64,000 bases of DNA from Adenophora triphylla var. japonica (lineage: Eukaryota > Streptophyta > Magnoliopsida > Asterales > Campanulaceae), in NCBI GenBank assembly GCA_022495995.1, contig JAFEMH010001484.1, positions 186,001-250,000 on the forward strand. Reading direction: 5' to 3'. How positions within the stretch are numbered: the stretch's first letter is position 1; each line of letters starts with the position of its first letter. The notes under the pieces were generated by a model, which saw nothing but the letters and a program-made list of their open reading frames with translations, had not been told where the DNA came from and did no database searches. Both the position numbers and the translations under genes were made by a program. Shown here piece by piece: positions 1-11,751 of the stretch.

Positions 1-1070
1 CTTGGAACTCTTCCAACAAACAAAGACCTCCATTTAGCATAAACACAAAACCGATCATGATCTATAGTCATCTTTGTCGGTTGAAGCTTGCATCCGCGTA
101 TCCCTTTACAACCGCATCATCTTCCATTCCTCCAAATACCAAGAATACATCCTTAGTCCTTCTTAAGTACTTAAGGATATTCTCGACAGCTATCCAATGG
201 TTCTCACCAGATCGATCGGTATCTACTCGTTGCGCTTAGAGCATACGAGACATCGGGTCTAGTACATAACATGGCATACATGATAGACCCAATTGCCGAA
301 GCATACGGTATATCACTCATCCTCTTTCGCTCATCATTTGTCTTAGGACAATGAGTCTTGCTAAGAGTAATGCCACGCCCCATCGCAAGTATCCTCTCTT
401 AGAATTTTCCATCTTGAATCTTCTAAGGACCTTGTCAATATATGTACTCGACTCAAACCAATCATCCTTCGATCTATCTCTATAGATCTTGATACCAAGG
501 ATATAAGCCGCCTCACCCATATCTTTCATTGAGAAACATTTTACTAACCAGACTTCACAGCCTCAAGTGCGTGAACATTGTTTCCAATGAGCAAGATGTC
601 ATCGACATACAACACCGTAAATAGCACTATGCTCCCACTTATCTTCTTGTATACACAAGGTTCATCTTCGTTTTTGATGAAGCCAAACTCTTTGATCGAT
701 TCATCAAAACGTAGATTCCAGCTCCGGAAGCTTCGCTTCAATCCATAAATGGATCTCTCGCAACTTACACACTTTGTTAGAATCCTTTGGATCGACAAAC
801 CCTTCAGCCGTATCATGTATACATCCTCAAGTAGGTTTCCGTTAAGAAACGCTGTTTTGACGTCCATTTGCCATATCTCATAGTCATAATATGCGGCTAT
901 GGCAATTAGGATTCTAATAGACTTAAGCATTGCTACTGCGAAAAGGTTTCATCATAGTCAACGCCATGAATCCGCCTATACCCCTTAGCAACTAGCCTAG
1001 CCTTATAAGTATGTACCTTCCCATCCACGCCGGTTTTCTTTTGAAAACCCACTTGCACCCTATGGTTTTT
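1..1070 (-). pseudogene. copia reverse transcriptase / RNase H remnant
   Basis: Reading leftward from about 1070, the frames give the usual copia RT start (a W-V-F-K-R type motif near 1040), then QMDVKTAFLNG near 870, and the catalytic YVDD motif within VLYVDDILL near 610. A shifted frame at 317-529 continues the RT thumb region. RNase H-like residues (KGYADASF type) follow at about 60-130. At least two frame changes separate these blocks, so no polymerase could be made. The product would have copied element RNA into cDNA in virus-like particles. Confidence 0.85.
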
Positions 1071-1149
1071 ACACCTTCGGGTGGATCAATCAAGTTCCAA
1101 ACTTGATTATCGTACATGGATTTGATTTCGGATTCCATGGCTCCTAGCC

Positions 1150-2495
1150 ACTTGTCCGAATCAGAGCTGGACATCGCCTCTTGATAGGAAGTAGGTTCAT
1201 CATTCTCAATGATTTCTACTTCATTACTTTCCGTCATGAGAAATCCATATCTCTCGTGTTCGGATCGTATCCTATCCGATCTCGCGAAGAACTTGTGTAT
1301 CTTGAACCGGTTCCACAACAAATGTGAACTTGGTTCCGTCTCTACTATTGGTTCCTTGTCATTTTCGGGTTCTTGAATTTCTTCAAGATCAATTTTACTC
1401 CCACTAGTTTCTTTAGAGAGAAACTCTTTCTCTAGAAAGACACCATTTCGAGCAACAAACACTTTGTTCTCGGATTGGTTGTAAAATAGATATCCTTTCG
1501 TTTCCTCGGGATAACCGACGAAAATACATTTATCGGATCTAGGTGCAAGTTTATGTTCGTAAACCAATTTCTTTACATAAACCTCACAACCCCAAATCTT
1601 CATGAAAGATAAGCTAGGCTTTCTTCCATACCACATCTCATGGGGTTTTAGGAGCCGATTTAGTAGGGACCTTGTTAAGTGTGAAAGCGGCCGTTTCCAA
1701 AGCGCATGTCCCCAAAAGGAAATAGGAAGGTTCACTTGACTCATCATCGATCGAACCATATCTAATAGAGTTCGATTTCTCCTCTCTGATACACCATTCC
1801 ATTGTGGTGTTCCGGTGGAGTAAGTTCTCAAACAATTCCACAACTTTTCGATGATCGTCAAATTCTTGGCTCAAATATTCACCACCCCGATCGGATCGAA
1901 GTGTTTTAATAGTTTTGCCAAGTTGATTTTGTACTTCACTTTGAAATATTCTAAATATCTCAAAAGCTTCACTTTTGTACTTCATCGATAGACGTAGCCA
2001 TATCTTGATAAGTCATCGCGAACGTTATGAAGTACCGAAATCCTCCCCTAGCAATGCTATTCATCGTCCACATACATCAAGCATGTACAAGAGCCAACAA
2101 ATCACTAGCCCTTTCACTACTCTTAGTAAAAGGTGCTTTAGTCATCTTGCCCAATAAACAAGACTCGCAAACATCATATGATTCATAATCACATGAGTCT
2201 AAATATCCATCTTTATGGAGTTTAGAGACGCGTTTCTCGTTTATGTGCCCAAGACGGCAATGCCATTTATATGTGTCATTCACATTATTTGGTTTGGATT
2301 TCTTACTAACATGATAGACATTATCAACATTATTCTCAACATCCAAGACATAAAGGCCATTAAAAGAATGAGCAACACAATAAAGCATGTCATTCAAATA
2401 AATCGAAAATCTCTTATTCGCAATAAGAAAATTGTAACCCTCATTGTCTAAACATGAAATAGAAATAATGTTTCGCTCAAATCCGAACATAATAA
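1150..2495 (-). pseudogene. copia GAG-pre-integrase and integrase core remnant
   Basis: The 2077-2490 frame holds the pre-integrase HHCC zinc domain (CRLGHINEKR, then CESCLLGK). The 1638-1985 frame gives an integrase core stretch with the LRSDRGGEY motif. The frame at 992-1861 continues with TPQWNGVSERRNRTLLDM and the typical GCEVYV and CIFVGYPEETKGY motifs of the copia integrase C-terminal part. The pieces overlap in different frames, so at least two frameshifts break the gene. Confidence 0.85.
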
Positions 2496-2499
2496 CAGC

Positions 2500-2735
2500 T
2501 TATTTAAAACTAAAATTAATCCGCTTGGTAAAGTGACTTCGTAAGTCCCTTTACGGCCAATGCAAAGAACTCCCCTTGCTCCATTTCCAACCCGTAGATC
2601 TACTTCACCCTCTTTGAGCAACCTTCTATTCTTTAGTCCCCGCACATTTAGGCAAATGTGAGATCCACATCCGGTATCTAATACCCAAGAACTAGAGGTA
2701 GAAAGTAAAATATCTATCATATAGATACTCAAGTC
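2500..2735 (-). pseudogene. copia aspartic protease remnant
   Basis: The frame holds SSWVLDTGCGSHIC, the copia retropepsin active-site motif (D-T-G), followed by VGNGARGVL. It ends at a stop before joining the integrase frame. In the intact element it would cut the polyprotein. Confidence 0.8.
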
Positions 2736-2759
2736 ATGGCAATCTCATTGCCCTTCTTC

Positions 2760-3545
2760 TTCGCCCCTTCCCGATAAAGTTTGCGCTACGCCTCCAATGC
2801 CCAGCTTCCTTGCAATGGTAAAGACACCGCATCCTTTTGGGATTTGGGTTTAGGCTTCTCAAAGAACGGCAACCTTTGCCTCCGGTTTAGCAACTTTTGC
2901 TTTACCCTTGTTTTTGAACCCCTTTCCTTTATTCACCATCAACACTTGATTGGTTTTCTTGGTAATATTGTTCTCTCGCATTCTTTAGCATCCCATACGC
3001 AATTCGACAGAGATTTATTCATCCCATTCATGTTATAATTCGTAACAAACCGATTATAACTCTCGTGGAGTGAATGCAATATCATATCCGTAGCGCCTAA
3101 TCGGATAGATACCCAAGCCTCTCAAGGTGTTCGAGGTGACCCTTCATCTTCAACACATGAGGCCCAACAGTTGTCCTTCAATCATCTTGCATGAATGAAG
3201 AGCCTTCATAGTGTCAAACCTTTCCGTACGTGCTTGCAATCGAACATTTCCTTCAAATGATTTCCCAAATCATAGGCTTCCATGTGTACAAGGTCCTTCA
3301 AGAGCCTTACACATGGTCGCAAGCATCGTGCAACCAACATCAATAGAATCATCCATATGCTTCTTATGTTGGTCCCTTTCCGCTTTAGTTGCATTAGCAG
3401 GCTCGGGTGGAACGGGTCCATCGAGAATGTACAACTTCCTTTCTTGTTTGAGAACAATTCTCAAACCGCGGATCCAATCCACATAGTTATTGCCATTCTC
3501 CTCTAACTTGTCCTTCTCAAGGACTCGATCGCAGCTGACATGTTT
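2760..3545 (-). pseudogene. copia gag remnant with degraded zinc knuckle
   Basis: The 3270-3482 frame reads like the N-terminal copia gag domain (W-I-R-G-L-R-I-V-L then YILDGPVP, and a DDSIDVGCTMLATM block). Near 2800 another frame shows a zinc-knuckle relic (C-x3-C-KEAGHW-RR) whose last Cys is lost. Frames between are broken. The gag protein would form the particle shell. Confidence 0.75.
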
Positions 3546-4501
3546 TGATTATTGTTTACATGCCATTGATCTACAAAGATATGCAACAAGATATGAACAC
3601 ATATAAGTACCAATTCATTTAAGAGATTAATTAACGTATTTCACAAATACTCCCACTAAATTATATAACCTTCTTATACAAATATGTATAATATAATTTA
3701 ATAGGCTAAGACTCCAACTTTAATTTAATTTCAAGTCGGCTATGGCACGACCGCTCAAAATTAAACTAAAAAGGTAGATAACATTTATCAATCATATCTA
3801 TATATGACTCTTAGATCATTATGAGATTATAGACATCTTATGTCACATGTTTCAATCTCATCTTATGCCTTAGGCCCAAAACCGTTTTGATAGCCTAATT
3901 GAGTTCAACCATGTTAAACGTATAGCAACCACTATTTGCTTCATCTTGATCATACAAAGATAGAATTAATGCACCTCGCTATGGCGAGCCCACATAAAAC
4001 TACCCGTACTCACAAGTGTTTAAACATGGGTGGCATAAAACAAACTCAAATTACAAAGAAGGTTCAATTTTTCATGCTTATCAATTACATCCCAAGGTTG
4101 ATTCATGAAAACTATATGAACATAATTATGAACATGGAATGATGCAACACATATTACATTTGATCGCAATTACTAGTACGTGGCATCGTATCCAAGATTA
4201 TCCCACACTTCCCGAAGTGCTCGCGGGAAGGTCTTGGGTGTCCAAAATATACTTAGTAATACATCACAAATATCCAAGATTAATCACATTAATCATATCA
4301 ATGAAATTGACATCCCATAATCTAGATTAATCATATTAATCATATCAATTACAATTTCATAATCATGGTATATCTATATATATACTATTACTTCTCAAGT
4401 AAAACTCATACAATTTCATATTCTAGATCATGCACATCATGAAAATTCATATAATCATATTACATAATTATCATGATTATCTAACTAAGCATCATGAACG
4501 G

Positions 4502-4514
4502 GGCTCTGATACCA
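4502..4514 (-). other. Primer binding site (tRNA-Met type) of the copia element
   Basis: On the minus strand this reads TGGTATCAGAGCC, the standard copia primer site complementary to the 3' end of initiator tRNA-Met. It sits one base inside the LTR, which fixes the LTR inner edge at 4516. Confidence 0.9.
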
Positions 4515-4515
4515 C

Positions 4516-5950
4516 TGTAGGGTTTCGAGGGTCCATGCGCAGCGGAATAAGCAATAACTCGAAAAACCCCAAGCCCTAGAATCCGTTCTAGATGAATAAT
4601 TAAGAGAGATGAAATAGAATTACCAACCTTGAATGCTTTTGCCTTTGATAAACTTGACCCAACTCCAGATTGAATGATCTTGTTAATCCTTGATGAACGA
4701 ACGGGAATCACGAACCAAAGATCTTGATGAACGAAGATCCTCTATGTTTATCCACGCGCGAACGAACCCTAGAACTCTTCTAGGAGGATTGCTAGATCCA
4801 ATTGATTGAAACACCTTTCAATCAATGAAGAACAAGGGATTTCGTGGTGTTTGATTCTCAATTCTCAATTGAAATCTCCCACTCTAAGTGTTTCTCTCAA
4901 GCCAAAACGTTCTAATGACGGCTAGTGGCAACCAGGGTAAGTATTTATACGTTATAAAACTTTTCCCTCGCGAAAACCCTAGTTTTAAGTCAATTCCGTC
5001 GCCCAGCCGCCTGGGACGAGTCGTCCCCCGTGGGACGAGTCGTCCTCGACACCCAGCCTTCGACCGGCTTCCCCTTAAGGGGAATAGTTGGTTACTGCCT
5101 GGGACGAAGTCGTCCCCGAGAACAAAAACTCCATATTCTTCATTTTTGACAATTCGTTCGATGCGTGTGACCCCATAGGACCATACTATGTTGGCAATGA
5201 GTCCGATCACATCGATCCTCATAAGACATGAGCGGACTCTAGCAAGCCATCATGCCTACCCAAATAGTATAATATCAAGTTCGATTTTCCTACATAGAAC
5301 ATATCACAATCCCATTGTCACACGATGTTATATTGAACATGAGTCATGGTCCACGCCAACTCATATTGTTCAATGTTTCTCGTTATCAAGTAAATTGATT
5401 AATCGAATGACATTAATCACATTAATTCATTCGGGCATGGCCATGCACTACATCAATCTTACTTACGAGTGGCCTAGCAAACATCTCTCTTTACGAGGGA
5501 CAATTTCCATCTTGACTTATCATTCTTCCCAACAAGAATCATACCATGCCAATGATAGCCCTTATTGTCATCCGGTTAAAGATAACGTTAAACTATATCA
5601 AACATGATATTCATCAAGCGGAAGACGATGATAATCTCAGGTCAAAGGATATCAATGATATGACTATACGAGATTTAATTATGACATATGACCATGACAT
5701 AAATCTCATAATGGGTCAAGTCCAGTACCTTGTTCTCTAACAAGTACCCATGAATCTAATGTGCATCTCCATGCATATAATCATCATATGATTATCCATT
5801 AGACTTCATACTAGTGCTTCATAAGTACTAGGGACACGATTATTATAACTAAACATGCAAATTCATATAATAATCAAAGAAGCAATCTCATATATAAATG
5901 AACAATGACATTACATAAAGGTCTATCTCTATAGGCCTAGGGTACTAACA
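4516..5950 (-). repeat. 5' LTR of the copia element (1435 bp)
   Basis: On the minus strand it starts TGTTAGTACCC and ends CCCTACA, next to the primer site. The start was set by comparison with the solo LTR at 56527. A TATA-like box (GTATAAATAC on the minus strand) lies at 4941-4950. About 60-170 bp upstream of it are three copies of a near-palindrome, GGGACGAGTCGTCCC, at 5013-5027, 5032-5045 and 5101-5116 (the last with one extra base). Internal blocks around 5690-5800 match 56730-56830 of the solo LTR in reverse. Confidence 0.85.
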
Positions 5951-6639
5951 CCTACAAAGGGATCGTACGGGCTCTTTTGAGTTTAACTGTTTTTTGCAGT
6001 TTTTTGGTTTGAATATACAAAGGTTAAAACAAAAGCTGAAAGTCTGCAGAAACGAGGCAGGTTTAAGCTAAAACATAAAAATGTAAAGGGATTTACATCA
6101 AAATCATGGCCTCAATCCCTAAGGCACACCTTGAAATCAAATGAACGGTGATGTGCCCTCCTTGGGAGATAAATCAATTTGTATCAATTGTAAATCAAGG
6201 AAGAAGATCAACAAGTAAATACAAGATATTCATACTAAGAGATTAGGATCTTCATCCTATGCTCGAAGTCATTATAGACTTTGATCATGTAGATGACATC
6301 AAGCAATCTTAGTAGGATTATAGGATCCTAAAGGGGAATCACTAGAAAGGTAAACAACCAAGGCATTTAATGCAATTGTAACAAGATACTAAATCACATC
6401 AACTTTAAGGCTTCATCCATCACGCATACTTCAATAGTTGTATACTTTTTAGGGAGAGCTCAAGTGGTATCATGTGTGATTTGATAATAAGGGTTGATAA
6501 TAAGTGGTTAATTAGACTACGCTTTTCTAATTAATTACACTTATAAAAAGATAGATAATATATCACATTGAGTATATGAAAAGAATTCAGTTACTCTGTG
6601 TAATGTCGATGATCAATCACCGTTCCAAAGATGTGTGAC
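5951..6639. other. No gene recognised
   Basis: AT-rich intergenic sequence between the copia LTR and the hAT-like element. No ORF, RNA gene or terminal repeat was recognised. Confidence 0.5.
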
Positions 6640-7224
6640 TAGACGTGTTCAAAATCTAACCGAAACCGGCTAATAGACGGTTTTTAACCGATCAACTAAC
6701 TGGTCAAACCCGTTAACCGGTTTAACCGTAACCGGATTAACCGAAATCGGCGGTTAACCGGTTCGGTTAAGGACGAGATTTTTCAAACGGTTAATCAAGC
6801 GGTTATAACCGTCGGTTATTTAACCTGTTATAATCGTTTGAAATTCCAAATCGAGTTTTTAACGTTTTCGCTAGTTTTTAGGAATTTCGGTTAGTTTTTT
6901 AGAATTTCATTCGGTTTTAACATTTTCGCTAGTTTTTCGAATTTCGCTAGTTTTTGAAATTCCGGTCAATTTTTTAACGTTTTCGCTAGTTTTTCGTAAT
7001 TTCGCTAGTTTTTTAACGTTTTGAGCTAACAAAAGCCTAAAAATTTCGTTAAAAGGACTAATTCGAAAAAGGCTTCGCTAACCGTTTTAACCGGAGAAAC
7101 CGTGTTAACCTGTTATAACCGTTAACCTGGATAACCGTAACAAGTAGTACACGATTAACGATTAGGTTACGGTTAAGCTTTAACGATTTTTTAACCGACA
7201 ATTATAACCGTTTGAACACGTCTA
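6640..7224. mobile_element. hAT-like non-autonomous element (585 bp)
   Basis: Terminal inverted repeats TAGACGTGTTCAAA and TTTGAACACGTCTA bound a body made almost wholly of AACCGG/GGTTAACC-type words and CGCTAGTTTTT blocks. The flanks are tgtgtgac on the left and cgtgtgac on the right, an 8-bp target duplication with one mismatch, as expected of hAT elements. No transposase is present. Compare the related-looking element at 62319-63509. Confidence 0.75.
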
Positions 7225-7418
7225 CGTGTGACCAAGCCAAGAATCACTTTGAACTAGTAATCTGCATTTTAGTTTTATTCTCGCTTACTTTATTATTTCA
7301 TTGCAATTTAGTAACCAAATATTTGAATCAATCCCCTTTTTGTGTTTAATAGTTTGTGATCACTACATTAAAACAAAACACCTTCGAAATGAAATCGATT
7401 CATACTTTCTATACTATA

Positions 7419-7717
7419 CTCCCTCCGTCTCACGTGAATGTGGACTAACTTTTTGGGTGTGAGAATTAAGGAAAAGTGATGTAAGAAAGAGAAAAAGTTA
7501 AATGTTATGAGTATGAGTATGAAAAATTAAATAGAAGAGAGAATGAGTGGGATGAATAGTGAGAAAAGAGAATGTCATGAGTGTAAAAGTGAAGTAGGAG
7601 AGAGAAAATGAGTGAGTGGAATAGTGAATATTTTTTGCTATTTTGGGAAATTTGCATTCACGTGGAACAAACCAAAATAAAAATAAGTTTGCATTCATTC
7701 ACGTGGGACGGAGAGAG
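7419..7717. mobile_element. Stowaway-like MITE (299 bp)
   Basis: Begins CTCCCTCCGTCTCACGTGAA and ends TTCACGTGGGACGGAGAGAG, inverted copies flanked by TA on each side, as in Stowaway (Tc1/mariner) MITEs. The ORF inside it is chance. Confidence 0.85.
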
Positions 7718-7782
7718 TATTTTGTTAGAAGGAATATAGTATTGTTTAATTTGGGTGCGTGTTTTGGGTTTTATTAGACTTA

Positions 7783-9003
7783 GACTATCCACAGTGGTTT
7801 CATCTCACTCCCCCATTTCATTTAATATTTTTTACACTTTTTCTCATCCACCTAATATTTCATCTACCCATTTCATTTACCCCCACTCCAATGGCAAACT
7901 TAAATTAAATTTCAACTCCCTCCAACTCATCATTCTATACCCCACTACTTTTATTTTATTTCATTTATATTCTTTATTTTTATGATTAGTAAAATAATAA
8001 TAATAATAATTATTATTTATAATTAAAAAAATATTTCACACTTAATTAAAAAAATATTGCATCAATTTATAGGTAAAAAAATAATGATTTTTTTTAAATA
8101 AATGCTAAAATGAAGAAGGATAATTGAGAAATGAGTGTTTTTTTTTTGTCCAAATCAAATGAAACTTATATCAATTTGTAGGGAAAAAAATGATGAATTT
8201 TGGTGAAAAAAAAATAAAAAAATAATAATAATTTACTAGGTAATAATTCATTTCAAATTGAAAACTAAGTGTTTTTTTTTGTGTCCAAATCAAATGAAAC
8301 TTATATCAATTTGTAGGGAAAAAATGATGAATTTTGGTGAAAAAAAAATTAAAAAAAATAATAATTTACTAGGTAATAATTCAGCCCAAATTGAAAACTA
8401 AGTATTTTTTTTGTGTCCAAATCAAATGAAACTTATATCAATTTGTAGGGAAAAAAAATGATGAATTTTGGTGACAAAAAAAAAAAATAATAATTTACTA
8501 GGTAATAATTCAAATTTCAAATTGAAAACTAAGTGTTTTTTTGTGTCCAAATCAAATGAAACTTATATCAATTTGTAGGGAAAAAAAATGATGAATTTTG
8601 GTGACAAAAAAATAATAAAAAAATAATAATTTACTAGGTAATAATTCACCAAAATTGAAAACTAAGTGTTTTTTTTTGTGTTCAAATCAAATGAAACTTA
8701 TATCAATTTGTAGGAAAAAAAATGATGAATTTTGGTAAATTTTTCTTTTTATTTTTAAATCATTTATTTTGAGATAATTGAGTTTAAATAATTGGGTGAA
8801 AAAGTGATAAAGTCAAGACCAATAAGGTCTTGACACGTGGCAACTTAAAAAAAAAAAAAAAAAAAAGAAGATAAAGGTTTCAAACCGGATGAAACATTTC
8901 ATCCCGTCAATTCAATCACCCCTGCTTTCAACTAGACATTGGAGTGCTTCAGCTGGATGAAATGGTTTCATCCCCCCATTTCATCTTGCCACTGTGAGTA
9001 GTC
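7783..9003. mobile_element. Tourist/Harbinger-like element with internal tandem repeats
   Basis: Termini GACTATCCACAGTGG and CCACTGTGAGTAGTC are inverted copies, and each is flanked by TTA, the PIF/Harbinger target duplication. No transposase. The interior holds a roughly 130-bp unit repeated about five times. Shares its body sequence with 9007-9645 and, inverted, with 44193-44854. Confidence 0.75.
8140..8760. repeat. About five tandem copies of a 130-bp unit
   Basis: The word CAAATCAAATGAAACTTATA recurs near 8152, 8284, 8417, 8545 and 8682, each followed by a poly-A stretch, GATGAATTTTGGTGA and TTTACTAGGTAATAATTCA. The homopolymer runs vary in length between copies. Two more copies occur in the neighbouring element (about 9197 and 9331). 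Confidence 0.85.
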
Positions 9004-9006
9004 TTA

Positions 9007-9645
9007 GACTACCCACAATGGTTTCAACCCACTCTCCCATTTCATTTAATACTTTTTACATTTTTTCTCATCCATCTAATATTTCATCTACCCATTTCAT
9101 CTAACCCCCCTACAATAACTAACTTAAATTAAATTTCAATTCCCTCCAACTCATCATTCTATATCCCACCACTTTGAGTGTTTTTTTTTTGTGTCCAAAT
9201 CAAATAAAACTTATATCAATTTGAAGGGAAAAAAAATGATGAATTTTAGTGAAAAAAAAATTAAAAAAAAATAATTTACTAGGTGATAATTCAAATTTCA
9301 AATTGAAAAATGAGTGTTTTTTTTTTTGTGTCCAAATCAAATGAAACTTATATCAATTTGTAAGGAAAAAAAAATAATGAATTTTGGTGAAAAAAATATT
9401 AAAAAAAAATTAATTTATTAGGTGATAATTCAGCTCAAAGATTTAGAATAATTTTTTTTTTGAAAATTCAACTGACCTATCAAAAATTGACACATGGCAA
9501 AAAAGACAAAAAAAAAAAAAAAAGCTTTCAGCTAGTTGAAACTTTTAATACAAATGCATTTCATCCCACCTTAATTCAGTTAGCCATTGCACCAATTCAT
9601 ACGGGATGAAATGGGTTTCATCCCCCATTTCATTGAGTGGTAGTT
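9007..9645. mobile_element. Second Harbinger-like element abutting the first
   Basis: Starts GACTACCCACAATGG directly after the TTA that closes the first element, so one TTA is shared. The right end is decayed (GAGTGGTAGTT near 9640). The interior carries two copies of the same 130-bp unit. Right border is approximate. Confidence 0.6.
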
Positions 9646-9658
9646 TTGTAAATGTATA

Positions 9659-9951
9659 CTCCCTCCGTCCCTGTAGAAGCGTCACCCTTTTAGGGGTGGC
9701 GTGCAAATTAAGGAAAAGTGTGGGAAGAAAAAATGTTGTGAGTATAATTTGAAAATAGGAGAGAGAATTAGTAGAGGAAATAGTGAATTTAAAAAGTGTT
9801 GTGAGTGTAAAGGAAAGAGAATTAGTGGAGGAAATAGTTGATGGGGTAATAGAATATTATAAAATATTTCCTTTTTAGGAAAGAAAGGCGACGCTTTAAA
9901 GCAGGACACCCTTTTGAGTAAAAAGTGACGCTTCGAGTGGGACGGAGGGAG
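9659..9951. mobile_element. Stowaway-like MITE (293 bp)
   Basis: CTCCCTCCGTCCC at the left, GGGACGGAGGGAG at the right, TA on both sides. Subterminal GAAGCGTCAC-type words match the copy at 10495-10781, so these two are the same subfamily. Confidence 0.85.
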
Positions 9952-10034
9952 TAGTTAGCAAAGGGTTCTTTTCTGAAATTATAACTTGAATTAATTTTTA
10001 AAATTTTTAATTTTGAAAAGATGTTATATAAATT

Positions 10035-10299
10035 ACTCCCTCCGTCCCGGCCGACTTAGGACTTTTTGCCATTTTGGGCGTCCCACCCGACTTAGGACGG
10101 CCCAAAATGGAAACCTTAAATCACTATTCTCTCCACTCATTCTCTCTCCTACATTATTTTAATACTCACAACACCATTATAATTTACTATTCCCTCCACT
10201 CATTCTCTCTCCTATTTTTAAATTATACTCACAACATTTACCTTTTCCTTAATTTCCGTGCCATTTTAAAAAATTCTAAGTCGATCGGGATAGAGGGAG
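10035..10299. mobile_element. Stowaway-like MITE (265 bp)
   Basis: CTCCCTCCGTCCCGG at the left and GATAGAGGGAG at the right, flanked by TA. The subterminal GCCGACTTAGGAC word marks a different subfamily from its neighbours. Confidence 0.8.
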
Positions 10300-10480
10300 T
10301 ATTATTTTCCAAGGATCGGAATCGGAGCACTAATGATTATTATTTTAATGCTTGGATTGACACCATGACTTTATCCAGGCAGCAGGCAGCTGCCCTAAAT
10401 CACTCGCAGGCTCGCAGTTATGTCACTTGAGCATTATATTCAAATTATTTTGCCTGTCCCTATCTATCTATCTATCTCTG

Positions 10481-10981
10481 TCTATCTATATATACTCCCT
10501 CCGTTCCGGCTGAAGCGTCACTTTTTATCCAAAATGGCGTCCCGTTTATAAATACCCTTTCCTAAAAAGGAAACTTTTATTAATATTTTATTATCCCATC
10601 CACTATTCCCTCCACTAATTCTCTCTCCTCTACACTCACAACACTTTTAAAATTCACTATTTCCTCCACTAATTCTCTCTCCTATTTTTAAATTACACTC
10701 ACAACATTTTTTCTTTCCACACTTTTTCTTAATTTGCGCGCCACCCCTAAAAGGGTGACGCTTCTACTGGGACGGAGGGAGTATAAATGAGGGATGTCCA
10801 CCTTATTTTGTGAATAGTTGAATGAATAGTTTTAATGGTTAAATTTTTTATTTTGTCCTCACTATTTTGTCTCTTTTCTATTTTGTCGTTAAAAAAAAGT
10901 TAAATAAATAAAAAAAAAATGTGTCCTCGCACACGGCTTAATTAAAAAAAAATCATGTTCTCGGACACGAGCTTATTCTAG
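10481..10981 (+). mobile_element. Mini-Helitron interrupted by a Stowaway
   Basis: A 5' end of the TCTATCTATATA type is split at a TA by the Stowaway at 10495-10781 and resumes with TAAATGAGGGATG. The 3' part has a GTGTCC..GGACAC hairpin and ends CTAG followed by T (10978-10982), as Helitrons do. Companion copies lie at 12039-12199, 12238-12462 and 17287-17491. No Rep/helicase is encoded. Confidence 0.55.
10495..10781. mobile_element. Stowaway-like MITE (287 bp) inside a mini-Helitron
   Basis: CTCCCTCCGTTCC at the left, GGGACGGAGGGAG at the right, TA flanks. Same subfamily as 9659-9951. Confidence 0.85.
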
Positions 10982-11117
10982 TCTGATAATAAATGTCACG
11001 TGTTTTTCATGTCATTTCAAAAAACAATTATATTTTAATTACCAAAAAATTTAAAACAATTTTAATTGTGTAAAAAAATACAAGTAATTAGCCTATTTTG
11101 ATTATTTAACTTGCAAT

Positions 11118-11460
11118 AATAATACTCCTCCATCCCACTTCAAAGTGTTCGTTCACTTTTCTTTTTGGGTCATCTCTTTTCAAAGAGCCAAATCTATAAA
11201 TGGAAATATGTGAACATCATTGTTTGGACTTTTATACCCTCATAATATTTATATATTTACAAAAACCATTCATTATATTCTTATAATGTTAGCATATTTA
11301 CAAAAAAAAAAATTATTAAATTATTATTTCTTCTACTCATTATTTCTCCTATTAAATATTTTTAATTTTTATATTCTCTATTCTAATCTTTTATCTACTT
11401 TAAATTTTTATTATTTTTTAAAAAATTTCTTAAAAACAAACTGTAAAATTATATCATAAA
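11118..11460. other. Stowaway-like left-end remnant and AT-rich sequence
   Basis: TACTCCTCCATCCCACTTC near 11121 resembles a Stowaway left end, but no matching right end was found. The rest is AT-rich without a supported gene. Confidence 0.3.
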
Positions 11461-11751
11461 CACATTGAAGTTGGACAGATGGTGTATTTATTACGGAGAT
11501 AAAGAAAGCAGTACCAAACAAAGGTGGTGGATAAAGTTAGGCAGGTGGGAACTTCCAGAGAGATAGAGATAATGGGCATGTTGACTATATTATAGTACCC
11601 TAACCCTACATACATTTTCTTCAAATATTTAATCATTATATTGTGCTGACTATTTTAGTCCTCTCCAGTCCACACTAGCCCTCCAAATTCTCCACTTCCA
11701 CTCAAACACATCATTTATCAAAATTATTAAATTAATTTATCTTATAGTATA

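Larger units (their letters stand above)
1..5950 (-). mobile_element. Ty1/copia LTR retrotransposon, 5' part, decayed; cut by window start
   Basis: Read on the minus strand the order is LTR (4516-5950), tRNA-Met type primer site, gag, protease, integrase, reverse transcriptase and the start of RNase H, which is the Ty1/copia order (integrase before RT). The 3' end and second LTR lie beyond base 1. All coding parts carry stops and frameshifts, so the copy is dead. The related solo LTR at 56527-57902 shows that the family is present elsewhere in the window. Clade within copia was not assigned. Confidence 0.9.

Noticed and set aside
11220..11459. 79-aa Tyr/Leu-rich frame
   Set aside because: AT-rich intergenic sequence, no motif.
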